Virus record (IMG/VR): IMGVR_UViG_3300046171_000110
Coordinates: 1 to 64,000 of that record
Source: a virus
DNA: 64,000 bases
Reading direction: 5' to 3' (one strand)
Below are positions 23,094 to 31,201 of this stretch, piece after piece (within the stretch, counting starts at the first letter, position 1; the number at the start of each line of letters is the position of its first letter). The notes below the pieces were generated by a model. It had not been told where the DNA came from. It searched no databases and saw only the letters and a list, made by a program, of their open reading frames with translations. The position numbers and the translations under genes are program-made.

Positions 23094-24139
23094 GTGGTTG
23101 GGGAGCGTTAGCAGAAGGAAATAATCAGACAAGTTTGTCTGAGATTGAACAAGTTGTTGAGGAAGTGATGGAAGAGCCAGTACAGGCACCTAGTCCTGTA
23201 CAAGAGGCTCCTACTCAACAGCCGGTCACCTCCACCCAATTTGTCAGTAGTTTTCCTGACATAGAAGCAGAGATGAAGGCTCAATCTAACAACCCTGTCA
23301 TATCCCCTAGCAGCATCTTCTGTGGTGTTGTTGGACACGAAGGTACAGGTAAGAGTGGTGTTGTATTCGACGCTCACTTCAATCGATACCCAGATAGTTT
23401 GATGATGGCCATAGACTTCGACAACGGAGCACTATCATGCAAGCAGGCTCACTACAGGGACAGTAACAATGTCAGAGTATTCAGCCCTTGGGTAATGCAG
23501 ATGGAAGACAGAACCGCTTACAACTATCTACTCACTTTCCAAAGAGTGATGGACATTGGTAGATATGCAATTGAATATGCAGAGCGACAGCAAAAAGCAG
23601 ACTTCGATGAGCCTCTTTTGAGGACATTCTTTGTCACTGGTGTAGACCAATTCGATGCCATGTGTATTGATTGTATGAAGATTTACGACCTAGATATGGA
23701 TGCAAAGGATGCTATCGAGGCAAGCCACTCCAAGTTGAACCAAGAGGTTGGTTGGAACTGGAACATTCGTGCTACACGATTTAAGCAACTCACAGGTATC
23801 TGTAGGAAACTGAACGCTTTGGGTGTAGATGTTTACTGGGAAAGCCATCTGAAAGAAGACAAGGATAGTCAGCCAGAGTTTGAAGGTTGGAAGTTTGCTT
23901 GGCACTCTAGTGCTAACAAAGACCTATGGCAGATTGTCTGGTGTAAGGCTAAGAAAGTTAGAAACAACGACGGCTCTACTACAGGAGAAACGCAACACAC
24001 TGCTACCTTCTTCAAGTCTAAGTTGAATCCTAATTTGCACAATCAAGAAAGAGTTTACTTCGTGACCAACAAGGGAGAAGATGCCAAGTGGTATGGACTT
24101 CCTGAACTACGAGACGGAGCAATTGGAGGAGTGCAATAA
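23090..24139 (+). CDS. RecA/RadA-family ATPase, Sak4-like
   Basis: 349 aa. The first 75 residues are Glu/Pro/Gln-rich and likely disordered. Walker A GHEGTGKS at 82-89, a hydrophobic Walker B strand ending in D (RTFFVTGVDQFD, about 175-186), and later strand-plus-polar motifs near 245 (VDVYWESHLKED) give a minimal RecA-core ATPase. Sak4-type enzymes promote annealing or strand exchange with a ssDNA-binding partner, and the neighbouring gene is a candidate partner. It overlaps that gene by 4 nt. Confidence 0.75.
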   Translation: MSGWGALAEGNNQTSLSEIEQVVEEVMEEPVQAPSPVQEAPTQQPVTSTQFVSSFPDIEAEMKAQSNNPVISPSSIFCGVVGHEGTGKSGVVFDAHFNRYPDSLMMAIDFDNGALSCKQAHYRDSNNVRVFSPWVMQMEDRTAYNYLLTFQRVMDIGRYAIEYAERQQKADFDEPLLRTFFVTGVDQFDAMCIDCMKIYDLDMDAKDAIEASHSKLNQEVGWNWNIRATRFKQLTGICRKLNALGVDVYWESHLKEDKDSQPEFEGWKFAWHSSANKDLWQIVWCKAKKVRNNDGSTTGETQHTATFFKSKLNPNLHNQERVYFVTNKGEDAKWYGLPELRDGAIGGVQ

Positions 24140-24330
24140 GACAGACTCATGGGGGTTTATCAGATAATAACGGGGAAATTTTCCGACTCACTGAGATAGT
24201 GGCATAGGTTTTCTTTGGCATTTGCGTGTTATTTTCCTCTTCTCCATGAACCCGTTTCCCCCGCCTCTTCGAGGAAAACTTTCTGAAAAGTTCGGAAAAT
24301 TTTCCGAAAAAAAAGATTTCCAGTCTATAG
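24140..24330. other. Intergenic region with repeated GGAAAATTTTCC-type palindromes
   Basis: A perfect 18-bp palindrome TTCGGAAAATTTTCCGAA is at 24291-24308, and an imperfect relative, GGGGAAATTTTCCG, at 24172-24185. Small hairpins CCTC-TTC-GAGG and AACTTT-CTG-AAAAGTT lie between. The region separates the ATPase and sliding-clamp genes and is the largest gap in the replication block. It could be a terminator plus promoter/operator; no clear TATA box is seen before 24331. Confidence 0.55.
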
Positions 24331-25107
24331 ATGAGAGTGATAATTATGGTAGATTTTACAGTAAGTAGAGAAACATTCAACAACTTCTTAGGGAGTTTTG
24401 GTAAAGACCTAGGTGACTTGGTTATCAAAGTTACAGCCGAAGGGATAGTAGCGTCAGTAGGTCAACAGACCCACTACATTCGTAGGAAAGTAGATTGCGG
24501 TACTGGTCAGACAGGTAACATATATGTTAGCGACATACCGAAACTCAAGTCCTTTATTGCGACAGCGAAGAGTGCTGATATGACAATCAATCAAAGTGCC
24601 AAGACGGGTACACTACACATACAGGGTGACAAGGCTAGTCTACAACTACCTACATCATCCTACATCAAGTCCCAAGAAATGGTTGGCTTGATGGAAAGAC
24701 TCATCCGTCAATCGGAAGACAGTATGTGGCAGAAGTGGGCTAATCTATCACTTAACTACCATGCTAGAGTTGCATCCGAATCGCTGAAACCAGCAACAGG
24801 CTTCAAGAAAGTCTTGGGTGACAAGTACTCTTGTAAGACTGAGTTCGACCCACAAGGGCAGGAGTTAGTCATACGAGGAGGCAAGTCGGCTACCGGCAAG
24901 ATGTTCGTGCGGGCTCCTCTGAGTAGCATCGCTTCGCCTGAGATTTCCGCAAGGTCGGCATTTGACAAGTGGCTTCCAGAGTTATTATCTAATCTACCTA
25001 ACGGTGAGTTGAACCTGTATACAGGTGATGAGACAGTGCTTGTATTAGAGCAACCGTCTACCAACTTCCTAATGGTGATAATGGACCAAGAATACGAGGA
25101 GGACTGA
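24331..25107 (+). CDS. Probable sliding clamp (PCNA-like)
   Basis: 258 aa from 24331; an in-frame ATG at 24346 (MVDFTVSRETF) is an alternative. Length fits PCNA (about 245-260 aa). The N-terminus (VSRETFNNFLGSFGKDLGDL) and the strand SVGQQTHYIRR fit the helix-then-sheet pattern of domain 1, and the interdomain region has IYVSDIPKLKSFI. The C-terminus ends with beta strands and an acidic tail (QEYEED). The PIP-pocket residues cannot be judged by eye. Position between a RecA-like ATPase and polymerase B is the strongest support. Confidence 0.6.
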   Translation: MRVIIMVDFTVSRETFNNFLGSFGKDLGDLVIKVTAEGIVASVGQQTHYIRRKVDCGTGQTGNIYVSDIPKLKSFIATAKSADMTINQSAKTGTLHIQGDKASLQLPTSSYIKSQEMVGLMERLIRQSEDSMWQKWANLSLNYHARVASESLKPATGFKKVLGDKYSCKTEFDPQGQELVIRGGKSATGKMFVRAPLSSIASPEISARSAFDKWLPELLSNLPNGELNLYTGDETVLVLEQPSTNFLMVIMDQEYEED

Positions 25108-25109
25108 AT

Positions 25110-25298
25110 ATGACTAACTACATACATGTGAATAACCAAAGAAGAGATGTCTGTTGGCTATGCGGCGGCAGACTCATTTGGGGCGCAGACTTTGACGCAG
25201 AAGACTACGGATACGAGGGAGATGGTATAGTGGCAACACTACATTGCTCATCGTGCGGTGCTGATGTGACTTATGTTTTGATTAATGAAGAGGAATAG
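25110..25298 (+). CDS. Small zinc-ribbon protein
   Basis: 62 aa. CWLCGG (15-20) and CSSCGA (50-55) form a zinc ribbon with a 30-residue acidic insert. It ends INEEE. It is placed between the clamp and polymerase genes, preceded by AGGAGGACTGAATATG. Role unknown; it could modulate replication or transcription. Confidence 0.7.
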   Translation: MTNYIHVNNQRRDVCWLCGGRLIWGADFDAEDYGYEGDGIVATLHCSSCGADVTYVLINEEE

Positions 25299-25300
25299 AT

Positions 25301-25360
25301 ATGATTCGTGAATGGTTAGATTTGTTATTTAGACTGATTACCTTTGACTGGTGGGATTGA
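25301..25360 (+). CDS. Possible micro-protein, 19 aa
   Basis: The ATG at 25301 follows GAGGAATAGAT with normal spacing, and the stop overlaps the GGGATTGATATG start of polB. The peptide is MIREWLDLLFRLITFDWWD, an amphipathic aromatic helix. It may simply be a spacer or a translational coupler for polB. Confidence 0.35.
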   Translation: MIREWLDLLFRLITFDWWD

Positions 25361-25361
25361 T

Positions 25362-27713
25362 ATGATAATTGATACCTTTCGACCAGACCCCACAGGTCCC
25401 GACCACATCTACAAGAGGTGGCGTGATGCTGAGGGTAATCTGATTGAAGAAACTGTTACGGACTTTGAACCGTATTTCTGGATTAAGGCTTCTACTCCAA
25501 AGCGAGTAATTGAGAGAGTCTTGAACAGATATCCCGGTTCCTATGTAGACGAGACAGATACAGCGGAAGCGCTGAGAACTGGCGACTCACTAATCAAAGT
25601 CTACGCATATCGCAACAGTGACATCAGAGACATGGTGAGAGAGTTTGGCTTCACATGGGAGGCTGACCTCAGTCTGGTCGATAGGTATCTCATTGACAAC
25701 ATATCAGAAATGCCCGAATGGAAACCAAGAGTATGGCACTTTGACCTTGAGTGGGACCCGAAGACAGATGAGACGACTGTCATGGCTGTCGTCGATTCTT
25801 ACAACAACCGAAAGGTGGCCTTCTGTTGGATGAAGGATAATCCTACGGACCTCTATGAGATGGATAACCACATCGAAGAAAAGGAGGTAGAGTACACTGT
25901 CAACGGAGTACCTGTTTCATTTACTTATGAGAGGCATCTGTATGGCTCAGAAGAAGACATGCACATAGCGTTCATGAATTACATGGATGAGTGCAATCCA
26001 GATGTATTCGTAGCACACGCAATCATGTGGGCTGACCTTCCTCATTTAGTCAGAAGGCTACCTGACCATAGAAAACTCAGTCCTCTTGGCAGGGTTATTA
26101 GACCGAGGCAAGACGGCTCGTACGACTATGTAGCGCAACCTATCATCGGTAGACTTTGCTTTGACACAGCCGCCCCGCTGAGAAGCGGTAGTGGTTTTGA
26201 AAGAGTGTGGAAAGACAGCGGTAAACCCCAATTGAAGAATCTAAAATTAGACACTATTGCTAGTACATTGGGCTACGGCGGTAAGTTCGACATGGATGTG
26301 TTCACTGGTTGGACTGAAAGGTTTGATGACTATGTTGACTACTGTATGCAGGATACCATCCTTCTCAAGAAAATAGATGAGGAAAACCATGTCCTCAATT
26401 TCTTCATGTCCTTACAAAGGATATGCGGAGTATCATTCCCATCATGTCACAATGTGACAAGATTCGCTAGAGGTCTTCTTAGTAGAAGAACTCATTGGAA
26501 AGCACCTTCTCGCTCTCGACAAGAGAAGCAAGAGTATGAAGGTGCTTTCATTCCGCCTCCCAAGCCCGGTAGATATGAGGGTGTGGCTTGTGTAGATTAC
26601 AAGGGTCTGTACCCAAGTATCATACTGAGCCATAATCTATCTTGGGAGACCCAAGTTCCAAGCCATCGTAAGAACGAGGCTAATGTCAGAGAACTACCTG
26701 ACGGTACATGCTGGATGCAGGGCACAGACGCACTGCTGCCTAAGATTGTCAATGAGATGTTTGACCTTCGTGATATGTACAAACAGAAGATGCGGGAGGC
26801 TTCTTCTGAAAATGAGAGAAACGGATGGAATACATTACAACTTGCAGTAAAGCGTGTAATGGCTTCCTTCTACGGTATGACCGCCAGTGCTTACTGGGGC
26901 TGGTCAGACTTCGACATAGCCAGCGCTATCACAGCCTGTGGTCGAAGAGCAATCAAATTCCTTATGGAAGAATCAGAGAATCAGGGTTACAGTTCCCTAT
27001 ACGGGCACACCGATTCTGCTTTCGTACAAGTACCGTTTGATGAGGCGCACGCCCTTGCCAAGCATTTGACTGAGACAGTTCAAAGAGAGCACGAGTCTAG
27101 TCATTTGATTGTAGAGTTTGAGGCTTACATGCCTTACTGGATTGTAGGCGGTAAGAACCTGTACTACGGTATTTGTTCTTGGCCACCAGAAGATGAAGGT
27201 AAGAAGAAGTCAGCAAGGTGGGGTAAAATCAGCACACTGGCTCCTATCTCTAAGAATCTGGAGAACGATGTACTGACAGCCATCTGTAGTGGTGCCAGCG
27301 AGGATGAAGTCATAGGTATGATTAGACCCATATCTAAACGCATCAAAAGAGGGGATGTAAAGTTGTCAGAAGTGGCTAGTACGACAAGGTTACAGAAATC
27401 TCTTAGTGCATACTCAGCGACTACTGGTGGGGCCGTAAAGGGTACTAGATACTTCAACGAACATCTGGCTACTACAGACAAATACGGTGAAGGTGACAGT
27501 GTTAACTGGGTCTATGTCATCAAAGCACCTGACAACTTACCACCCACTGATGTGGTAGTGTATCAGAAAGAAACAGACCTAGATGGATTCGATTTGGATT
27601 ATGACAAAATGGTCGATAAGTTAGTTAAGCAAAAGATGAAGGGTATCTTTGGCGCTTTGGATTGGAACTTAGAGTTCGCATCTGGTGCCGCACAGCCCAA
27701 AAAATACTGGTGA
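25362..27713 (+). CDS. polB: Family B DNA polymerase
   Basis: 783 aa from the ATG at 25362. The exonuclease domain has Exo I FDLEWD (127-132), an Exo II-like HAIMWADLP and Exo III YVDYCMQD. The polymerase domain has motif A DYKGLYPSI (D at about 412), motif B KRVMASFYG (from about 497) and motif C YGHTDS (547-552). Motif C has His in place of the usual first Asp, and motif B has Ser for the usual Asn. The catalytic second Asp is kept. The length is typical of archaeal PolB. It is the probable replicative polymerase with the adjacent clamp and loader. A PIP-like end is not obvious. Confidence 0.95.
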   Translation: MIIDTFRPDPTGPDHIYKRWRDAEGNLIEETVTDFEPYFWIKASTPKRVIERVLNRYPGSYVDETDTAEALRTGDSLIKVYAYRNSDIRDMVREFGFTWEADLSLVDRYLIDNISEMPEWKPRVWHFDLEWDPKTDETTVMAVVDSYNNRKVAFCWMKDNPTDLYEMDNHIEEKEVEYTVNGVPVSFTYERHLYGSEEDMHIAFMNYMDECNPDVFVAHAIMWADLPHLVRRLPDHRKLSPLGRVIRPRQDGSYDYVAQPIIGRLCFDTAAPLRSGSGFERVWKDSGKPQLKNLKLDTIASTLGYGGKFDMDVFTGWTERFDDYVDYCMQDTILLKKIDEENHVLNFFMSLQRICGVSFPSCHNVTRFARGLLSRRTHWKAPSRSRQEKQEYEGAFIPPPKPGRYEGVACVDYKGLYPSIILSHNLSWETQVPSHRKNEANVRELPDGTCWMQGTDALLPKIVNEMFDLRDMYKQKMREASSENERNGWNTLQLAVKRVMASFYGMTASAYWGWSDFDIASAITACGRRAIKFLMEESENQGYSSLYGHTDSAFVQVPFDEAHALAKHLTETVQREHESSHLIVEFEAYMPYWIVGGKNLYYGICSWPPEDEGKKKSARWGKISTLAPISKNLENDVLTAICSGASEDEVIGMIRPISKRIKRGDVKLSEVASTTRLQKSLSAYSATTGGAVKGTRYFNEHLATTDKYGEGDSVNWVYVIKAPDNLPPTDVVVYQKETDLDGFDLDYDKMVDKLVKQKMKGIFGALDWNLEFASGAAQPKKYW

Positions 27714-27717
27714 TTAA

Positions 27718-27903
27718 ATGAGTAGAATAGAAGACGAAGTATGTAAGAAGATACAGCAAAGAGCAGAAGTAGGTAAAAGTAAGTATGGAGTTACTATGGA
27801 AACTGCGCCTCTATCTAGGCTAGAATGGCTTATTCATGCTCAAGAAGAGGCAATGGATTTGGCTGTTTATCTACAGAAATTAATTGAGGAGGAATCAGAA
27901 TGA
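27718..27903 (+). CDS. MazG-like helical protein, truncated type
   Basis: 61 aa. RAEVGKSKYGVTMETAPLSR is followed by EWLIHAQEEAMDLAVYLQKL. The GxxKYG...EEAxDLAVYL pattern is that of small phage proteins related to all-alpha NTP pyrophosphatases. Only one ExxxD-type metal motif is present, so it may need to dimerise or may be inactive. It overlaps the nuclease gene by 4 nt. Confidence 0.65.
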   Translation: MSRIEDEVCKKIQQRAEVGKSKYGVTMETAPLSRLEWLIHAQEEAMDLAVYLQKLIEEESE

Positions 27904-28901
27904 GCAGAAACTGGGCGGCATACGCTAAATCCACATACCAGTGGGAACCGGGACATGAGAAGATGCTCCGTATCACCAAGACTAGTCTTACTAGTGATTT
28001 TGACTTTTGTCCTAAGCAATATCAATACAAGCGAATACATCGGTTACCAGAGCCATCGACAGATGCGATGATTAAAGGTACAAATGTTCACGATGCCGTA
28101 GAAGAGTTCTATGACAACGCTATGCCGGTTGTAGAAGAATTGTTCAAACTCATGCAGAGAGATAAGCGAGAGGAAGCGTTGGCTTTGGCTCTTAGCATAC
28201 TATCTGAAAAAGAATACACTCTTGGTGAACAACCTATTATTGAAACAAGAATAAAGTGGGATTTGGAAAGGTTGCTTTCTGTCGGACCAGATAAGTATCT
28301 ACCAATCATGAACGAATTAGAAGTTCATGCGTTTGTAGATGAAGAGTTTGAGTTCAACGGAGAAATGGTACCTATACCTATACACTATGCGGGAAGTATT
28401 GACCGTGGTTTCAGCGAAGAAGAGGGCGGTATAGCCATCATGGAATTAAAGACAGGCAAATGGGTGCAATCCAAAAACAAAGACGACGAATGGAACGACT
28501 CCAAGTTCAAGATGCAGTCGATGAGGACAGAGATGGCTTACTATCAATACTTACTAGCCAAAGCAGAGCATCAGTATCAGAATGTAACGCACTGGGGCTG
28601 GGTCTATCCAGCAGGCTCAGGCGCTCAATTAGATACTTACAACAAATACGGATATGAACAGAGAGCAGTTGACCGAATCGTATACGAAGCGCTGAATACT
28701 AGAACAGTCAATACTTACAGAAAAAAGATTGAGAAACTCAAGGCGGCCTTACTTACGGCTTACTTGACAGATGATTTTCCAGCAAAGCCTAGTACGGCTA
28801 AGTGTGCATGGTGCTCTTTCAAGAGCATTTGCCCAAGTTGGGATGGGAGCAATAACCCACAAGAATATTTAGATGAATATGGAAGTGACAATGATGAATG
28901 A
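27900..28901 (+). CDS. PD-(D/E)XK nuclease, RecB/Cas4-like with iron-sulfur cysteines
   Basis: 333 aa. Cas4/AddB-type features: an N-terminal Cys (FDFCPKQY, C37), KGTNVHDAVEEFY for the motif around the conserved His, GSIDRGF for the motif II Asp, ELKTGK for the E-x-K active site, MAYYQYLL for the QxxxY-like helix, and a C-terminal CAWCSFKSICPSW supplying three cysteines for a 4Fe-4S cluster. Expected activity is a DNA exonuclease for end processing or recombination. It lies beside the polymerase and primase genes. Confidence 0.9.
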   Translation: MSRNWAAYAKSTYQWEPGHEKMLRITKTSLTSDFDFCPKQYQYKRIHRLPEPSTDAMIKGTNVHDAVEEFYDNAMPVVEELFKLMQRDKREEALALALSILSEKEYTLGEQPIIETRIKWDLERLLSVGPDKYLPIMNELEVHAFVDEEFEFNGEMVPIPIHYAGSIDRGFSEEEGGIAIMELKTGKWVQSKNKDDEWNDSKFKMQSMRTEMAYYQYLLAKAEHQYQNVTHWGWVYPAGSGAQLDTYNKYGYEQRAVDRIVYEALNTRTVNTYRKKIEKLKAALLTAYLTDDFPAKPSTAKCAWCSFKSICPSWDGSNNPQEYLDEYGSDNDE

Positions 28902-29148
28902 AGACATGATAGGAAGAACAATTGAGGTGCTTTTGTCACCTCTAGTCGACAGACCAGTAGATGCTACCTTTACTAAATTAGGTAAGGATAGAAAATACTC
29001 GGTGGCTATACAGACAAGTCTGTATGAGTTTGATGAAAGTGGTGGACCAAAAGGTCCTATGTACTTGAATTTGAACAAAGACTTGCTAAGAGATGTAGAC
29101 GACCTTGTTCAGACTTTGAGAGAAATAACTGAGAAAGCAAAAGCGTGA
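28894..29148 (+). CDS. Small protein of unknown function
   Basis: 84 aa. Several ATGs occur at the start (28873, 28879, 28891, 28894); 28894 gives a short overlap with the nuclease stop. Beta-rich N-terminal half (TIEVLLSPLVDRPVDATFTK; KYSVAIQTSLYEF) then a helix. No family is recognised. Its place between nuclease and primase suggests a replication accessory. Confidence 0.6.
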   Translation: MNEDMIGRTIEVLLSPLVDRPVDATFTKLGKDRKYSVAIQTSLYEFDESGGPKGPMYLNLNKDLLRDVDDLVQTLREITEKAKA

Positions 29149-29153
29149 TTTAA

Positions 29154-30257
29154 ATGAAGATTGTATTTGATTTTCCTAGGGAGGTGATGGAACTCAGCAC
29201 CGAGAAGGGTAAGGGTTTTAGAAAACTCGTTAGGTCAAATCAAGACTTAGAGAGATACTGGGCTGGTAAGAACGGTGTATCAAATGCCTTCATGACAGTG
29301 TATGGCTATCGAGGTTTACAACAACCGCACAACAAGCGTGTTGACTTGATGACACCGATAGTCAGGCATTTCGTTATGGACTTCGACCCTAAGAATTTCA
29401 GAGAAAGGGATAGGCCAGAAGTCGAGATAGAACAGGTTTTGGAACAGACACTAAAGTTACATTACTACTTGTTAGACAAAGACATATCTCACGCCGTATG
29501 GTACAGCGGCGGTGGGTTTCATGTATGGGTCATGCTTGACAAAGAGTACATGCCCAGTGGACCTAACAGCCTATCTGCCATCAAAGAAGCAGGTATGCAG
29601 ACAGTTAACGACTGGGTGATTGAACTAGGCTTGTTCTGTTCTGACCCAGCAGTTCCGTTTGATACAAGCGGTATGATAAGGATACCCAACTCATACAATG
29701 CAAAAAGAGGACTTTGGTCTATACCTTTGTCCACTAATGATATGGAAAGGGGTATAGATTACATCATGGATAAAGCCGAAGACGCTAAGGCTGGTATGAT
29801 ATCCTATGGTAGTCAAGGGTTAGAATTGACTGTTAGAAAGATAAAGGAGAGAAGTCAAATATTCAATCCTAACTCAACACCCATTGATTTACCAACAGCG
29901 TCCATGGATGGAGTAATCATACTACCCTGTCTAAACTCAGCGGCCTGTAGGATAGGTAGTAACCCTAGTCATGATGCAAGAGTACAACTTGCCAAATTCC
30001 TATCAAAACGCTTGAGATATTTCATGCCTGCTTGGAAGTTGACTGAGGAAAACAGAGCCAAGCATACCGAAATCATTGTAGACTACATTCGCTCACTTCA
30101 ATGGGCTGACTTCAATGAAAGCACTACCCGATACCAAGTAAGTACAATCATAGGTACAGATTACCCGCAGACTTGTTCCATGCTTTGGAAGAAAGGTATG
30201 TGCCTAGGTAAGTGCAGGTACTGGGATGGAACAGGTGCAATAACGGAGGAAGAATGA
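29154..30257 (+). CDS. priS: Archaeo-eukaryotic primase (AEP), PriS-like with PriL-like Fe-S end
   Basis: 367 aa. AEP motif I VMDFDP (DxD, 74-79), motif II SGGGFHVWV (118-126) and motif III in PFDTSGMIRIPNSYN. The C-terminal part has cysteines in LPCL, TCSML and CLGKC with the pattern DYIRSLQWADFNESTTRYQV, like the 4Fe-4S domain of the large primase subunit. The gene therefore seems to combine catalytic and iron-sulfur parts in one chain. It would make primers for the adjacent polymerase. Confidence 0.85.
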   Translation: MKIVFDFPREVMELSTEKGKGFRKLVRSNQDLERYWAGKNGVSNAFMTVYGYRGLQQPHNKRVDLMTPIVRHFVMDFDPKNFRERDRPEVEIEQVLEQTLKLHYYLLDKDISHAVWYSGGGFHVWVMLDKEYMPSGPNSLSAIKEAGMQTVNDWVIELGLFCSDPAVPFDTSGMIRIPNSYNAKRGLWSIPLSTNDMERGIDYIMDKAEDAKAGMISYGSQGLELTVRKIKERSQIFNPNSTPIDLPTASMDGVIILPCLNSAACRIGSNPSHDARVQLAKFLSKRLRYFMPAWKLTEENRAKHTEIIVDYIRSLQWADFNESTTRYQVSTIIGTDYPQTCSMLWKKGMCLGKCRYWDGTGAITEEE

Positions 30258-30496
30258 TGACACTATACTACTGCGAAATTTGCGAGGAGCGTGTCAGAGC
30301 CACCAAAAGCATGAGAGATAGATATGAGGGTATTGATGACCCAGTAATTATCTGTCAAATATGTAGATACAAGAAACTAGTCCCAAGAAATTTACTATGT
30401 ACACGCACTATCAAAAGTGGCCGTCTATGTAACGGTGTAAGATTTGATAGAAATATAGACAAGTGTGCACTATGCAGGAGGAAAGGATATGAGTAA
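30254..30496 (+). CDS. Small multi-CxxC zinc protein
   Basis: 80 aa. CEIC (7-10), CQIC (34-37), a single C near 49 with C59, and CALC near 71 give up to two zinc sites. Basic overall. The start overlaps the primase stop (ATGATGA) and the end overlaps the nuclease start. Probably nucleic-acid binding; role unknown. Confidence 0.65.
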   Translation: MMTLYYCEICEERVRATKSMRDRYEGIDDPVIICQICRYKKLVPRNLLCTRTIKSGRLCNGVRFDRNIDKCALCRRKGYE

Positions 30497-31199
30497 AGCA
30501 CCTTTGATAATCGATAGTAATGAAAGAGGCCCTTTGCATGACGCAGTCATTAGGGCTGCTGAGAGGCAGGGCTTTCCTATCAAGAAAGAACACCTCCAAG
30601 GGATGGGCGACTACAAAGCAGGCAATGCTCACATAGAGTGTAAGAGTCTCTCTGACCTATTCCAATCTAGTCACAGCGGTCACTTGATGAGACAGATTGA
30701 AAACCTAGATGCAAATTGCGAAAGAGTATTCCTTGTCGTACACGGTGACATAGCCAAGTATGTAGCGCTCTCAAAGAAACAAGGTAGAAATGTATCATAT
30801 TCCAAGGTCATGAATGAACTACTAGGTACATTCGCACGAATAATGGCTGACTTCGATTGTCACATATATCGTGCTAAAGACCATTCAGAAGCGGCTATGT
30901 TCATAGCCAAACTTCACAGCAAGATGCACAAGCCTGCGAGTAGGCATGGTGCAAGAGCAGTGACAAGAGTGAGCACTAATGATGTAAGGGCTGACATGCT
31001 GATAACCATACCCGGTTTCGGCCCAGATTTGGTAGACAAGTTGCTCGCTAAGTGCGGTTCTATAGAAGAAATGCTCTTCCCAGAATCGCTCAAACAAGTG
31101 AAAGGTATGGGAACCACTTTGAGGCAGAGGTTGCTTGAAGTCTTGACCTCGGAGGAACCAGTCAAAGTCCAAAAGACATACAACAAGAGAGGGAAATAG
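30489..31199 (+). CDS. ERCC4/XPF-type nuclease with helix-hairpin-helix domain
   Basis: 236 aa from the ATG at 30489 (GGAGG, 9-nt spacing). Nuclease core: IIDSNERG (D-x-x-E), GMGDYKAGNAHIECKSLSDL, in which the family's ERK is written ECK (residues 50-52). The C-terminal domain has two HhH motifs (TIPGFGPDLVDKLLAKCG and VKGMGTTLRQRLLEVL). XPF/Mus81-family enzymes cut branched DNA, so recombination or fork resolution is expected. No helicase domain is fused, as in many archaeal XPF short forms. Confidence 0.9.
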   Translation: MSKAPLIIDSNERGPLHDAVIRAAERQGFPIKKEHLQGMGDYKAGNAHIECKSLSDLFQSSHSGHLMRQIENLDANCERVFLVVHGDIAKYVALSKKQGRNVSYSKVMNELLGTFARIMADFDCHIYRAKDHSEAAMFIAKLHSKMHKPASRHGARAVTRVSTNDVRADMLITIPGFGPDLVDKLLAKCGSIEEMLFPESLKQVKGMGTTLRQRLLEVLTSEEPVKVQKTYNKRGK

Positions 31200-31201
31200 A
31201 A

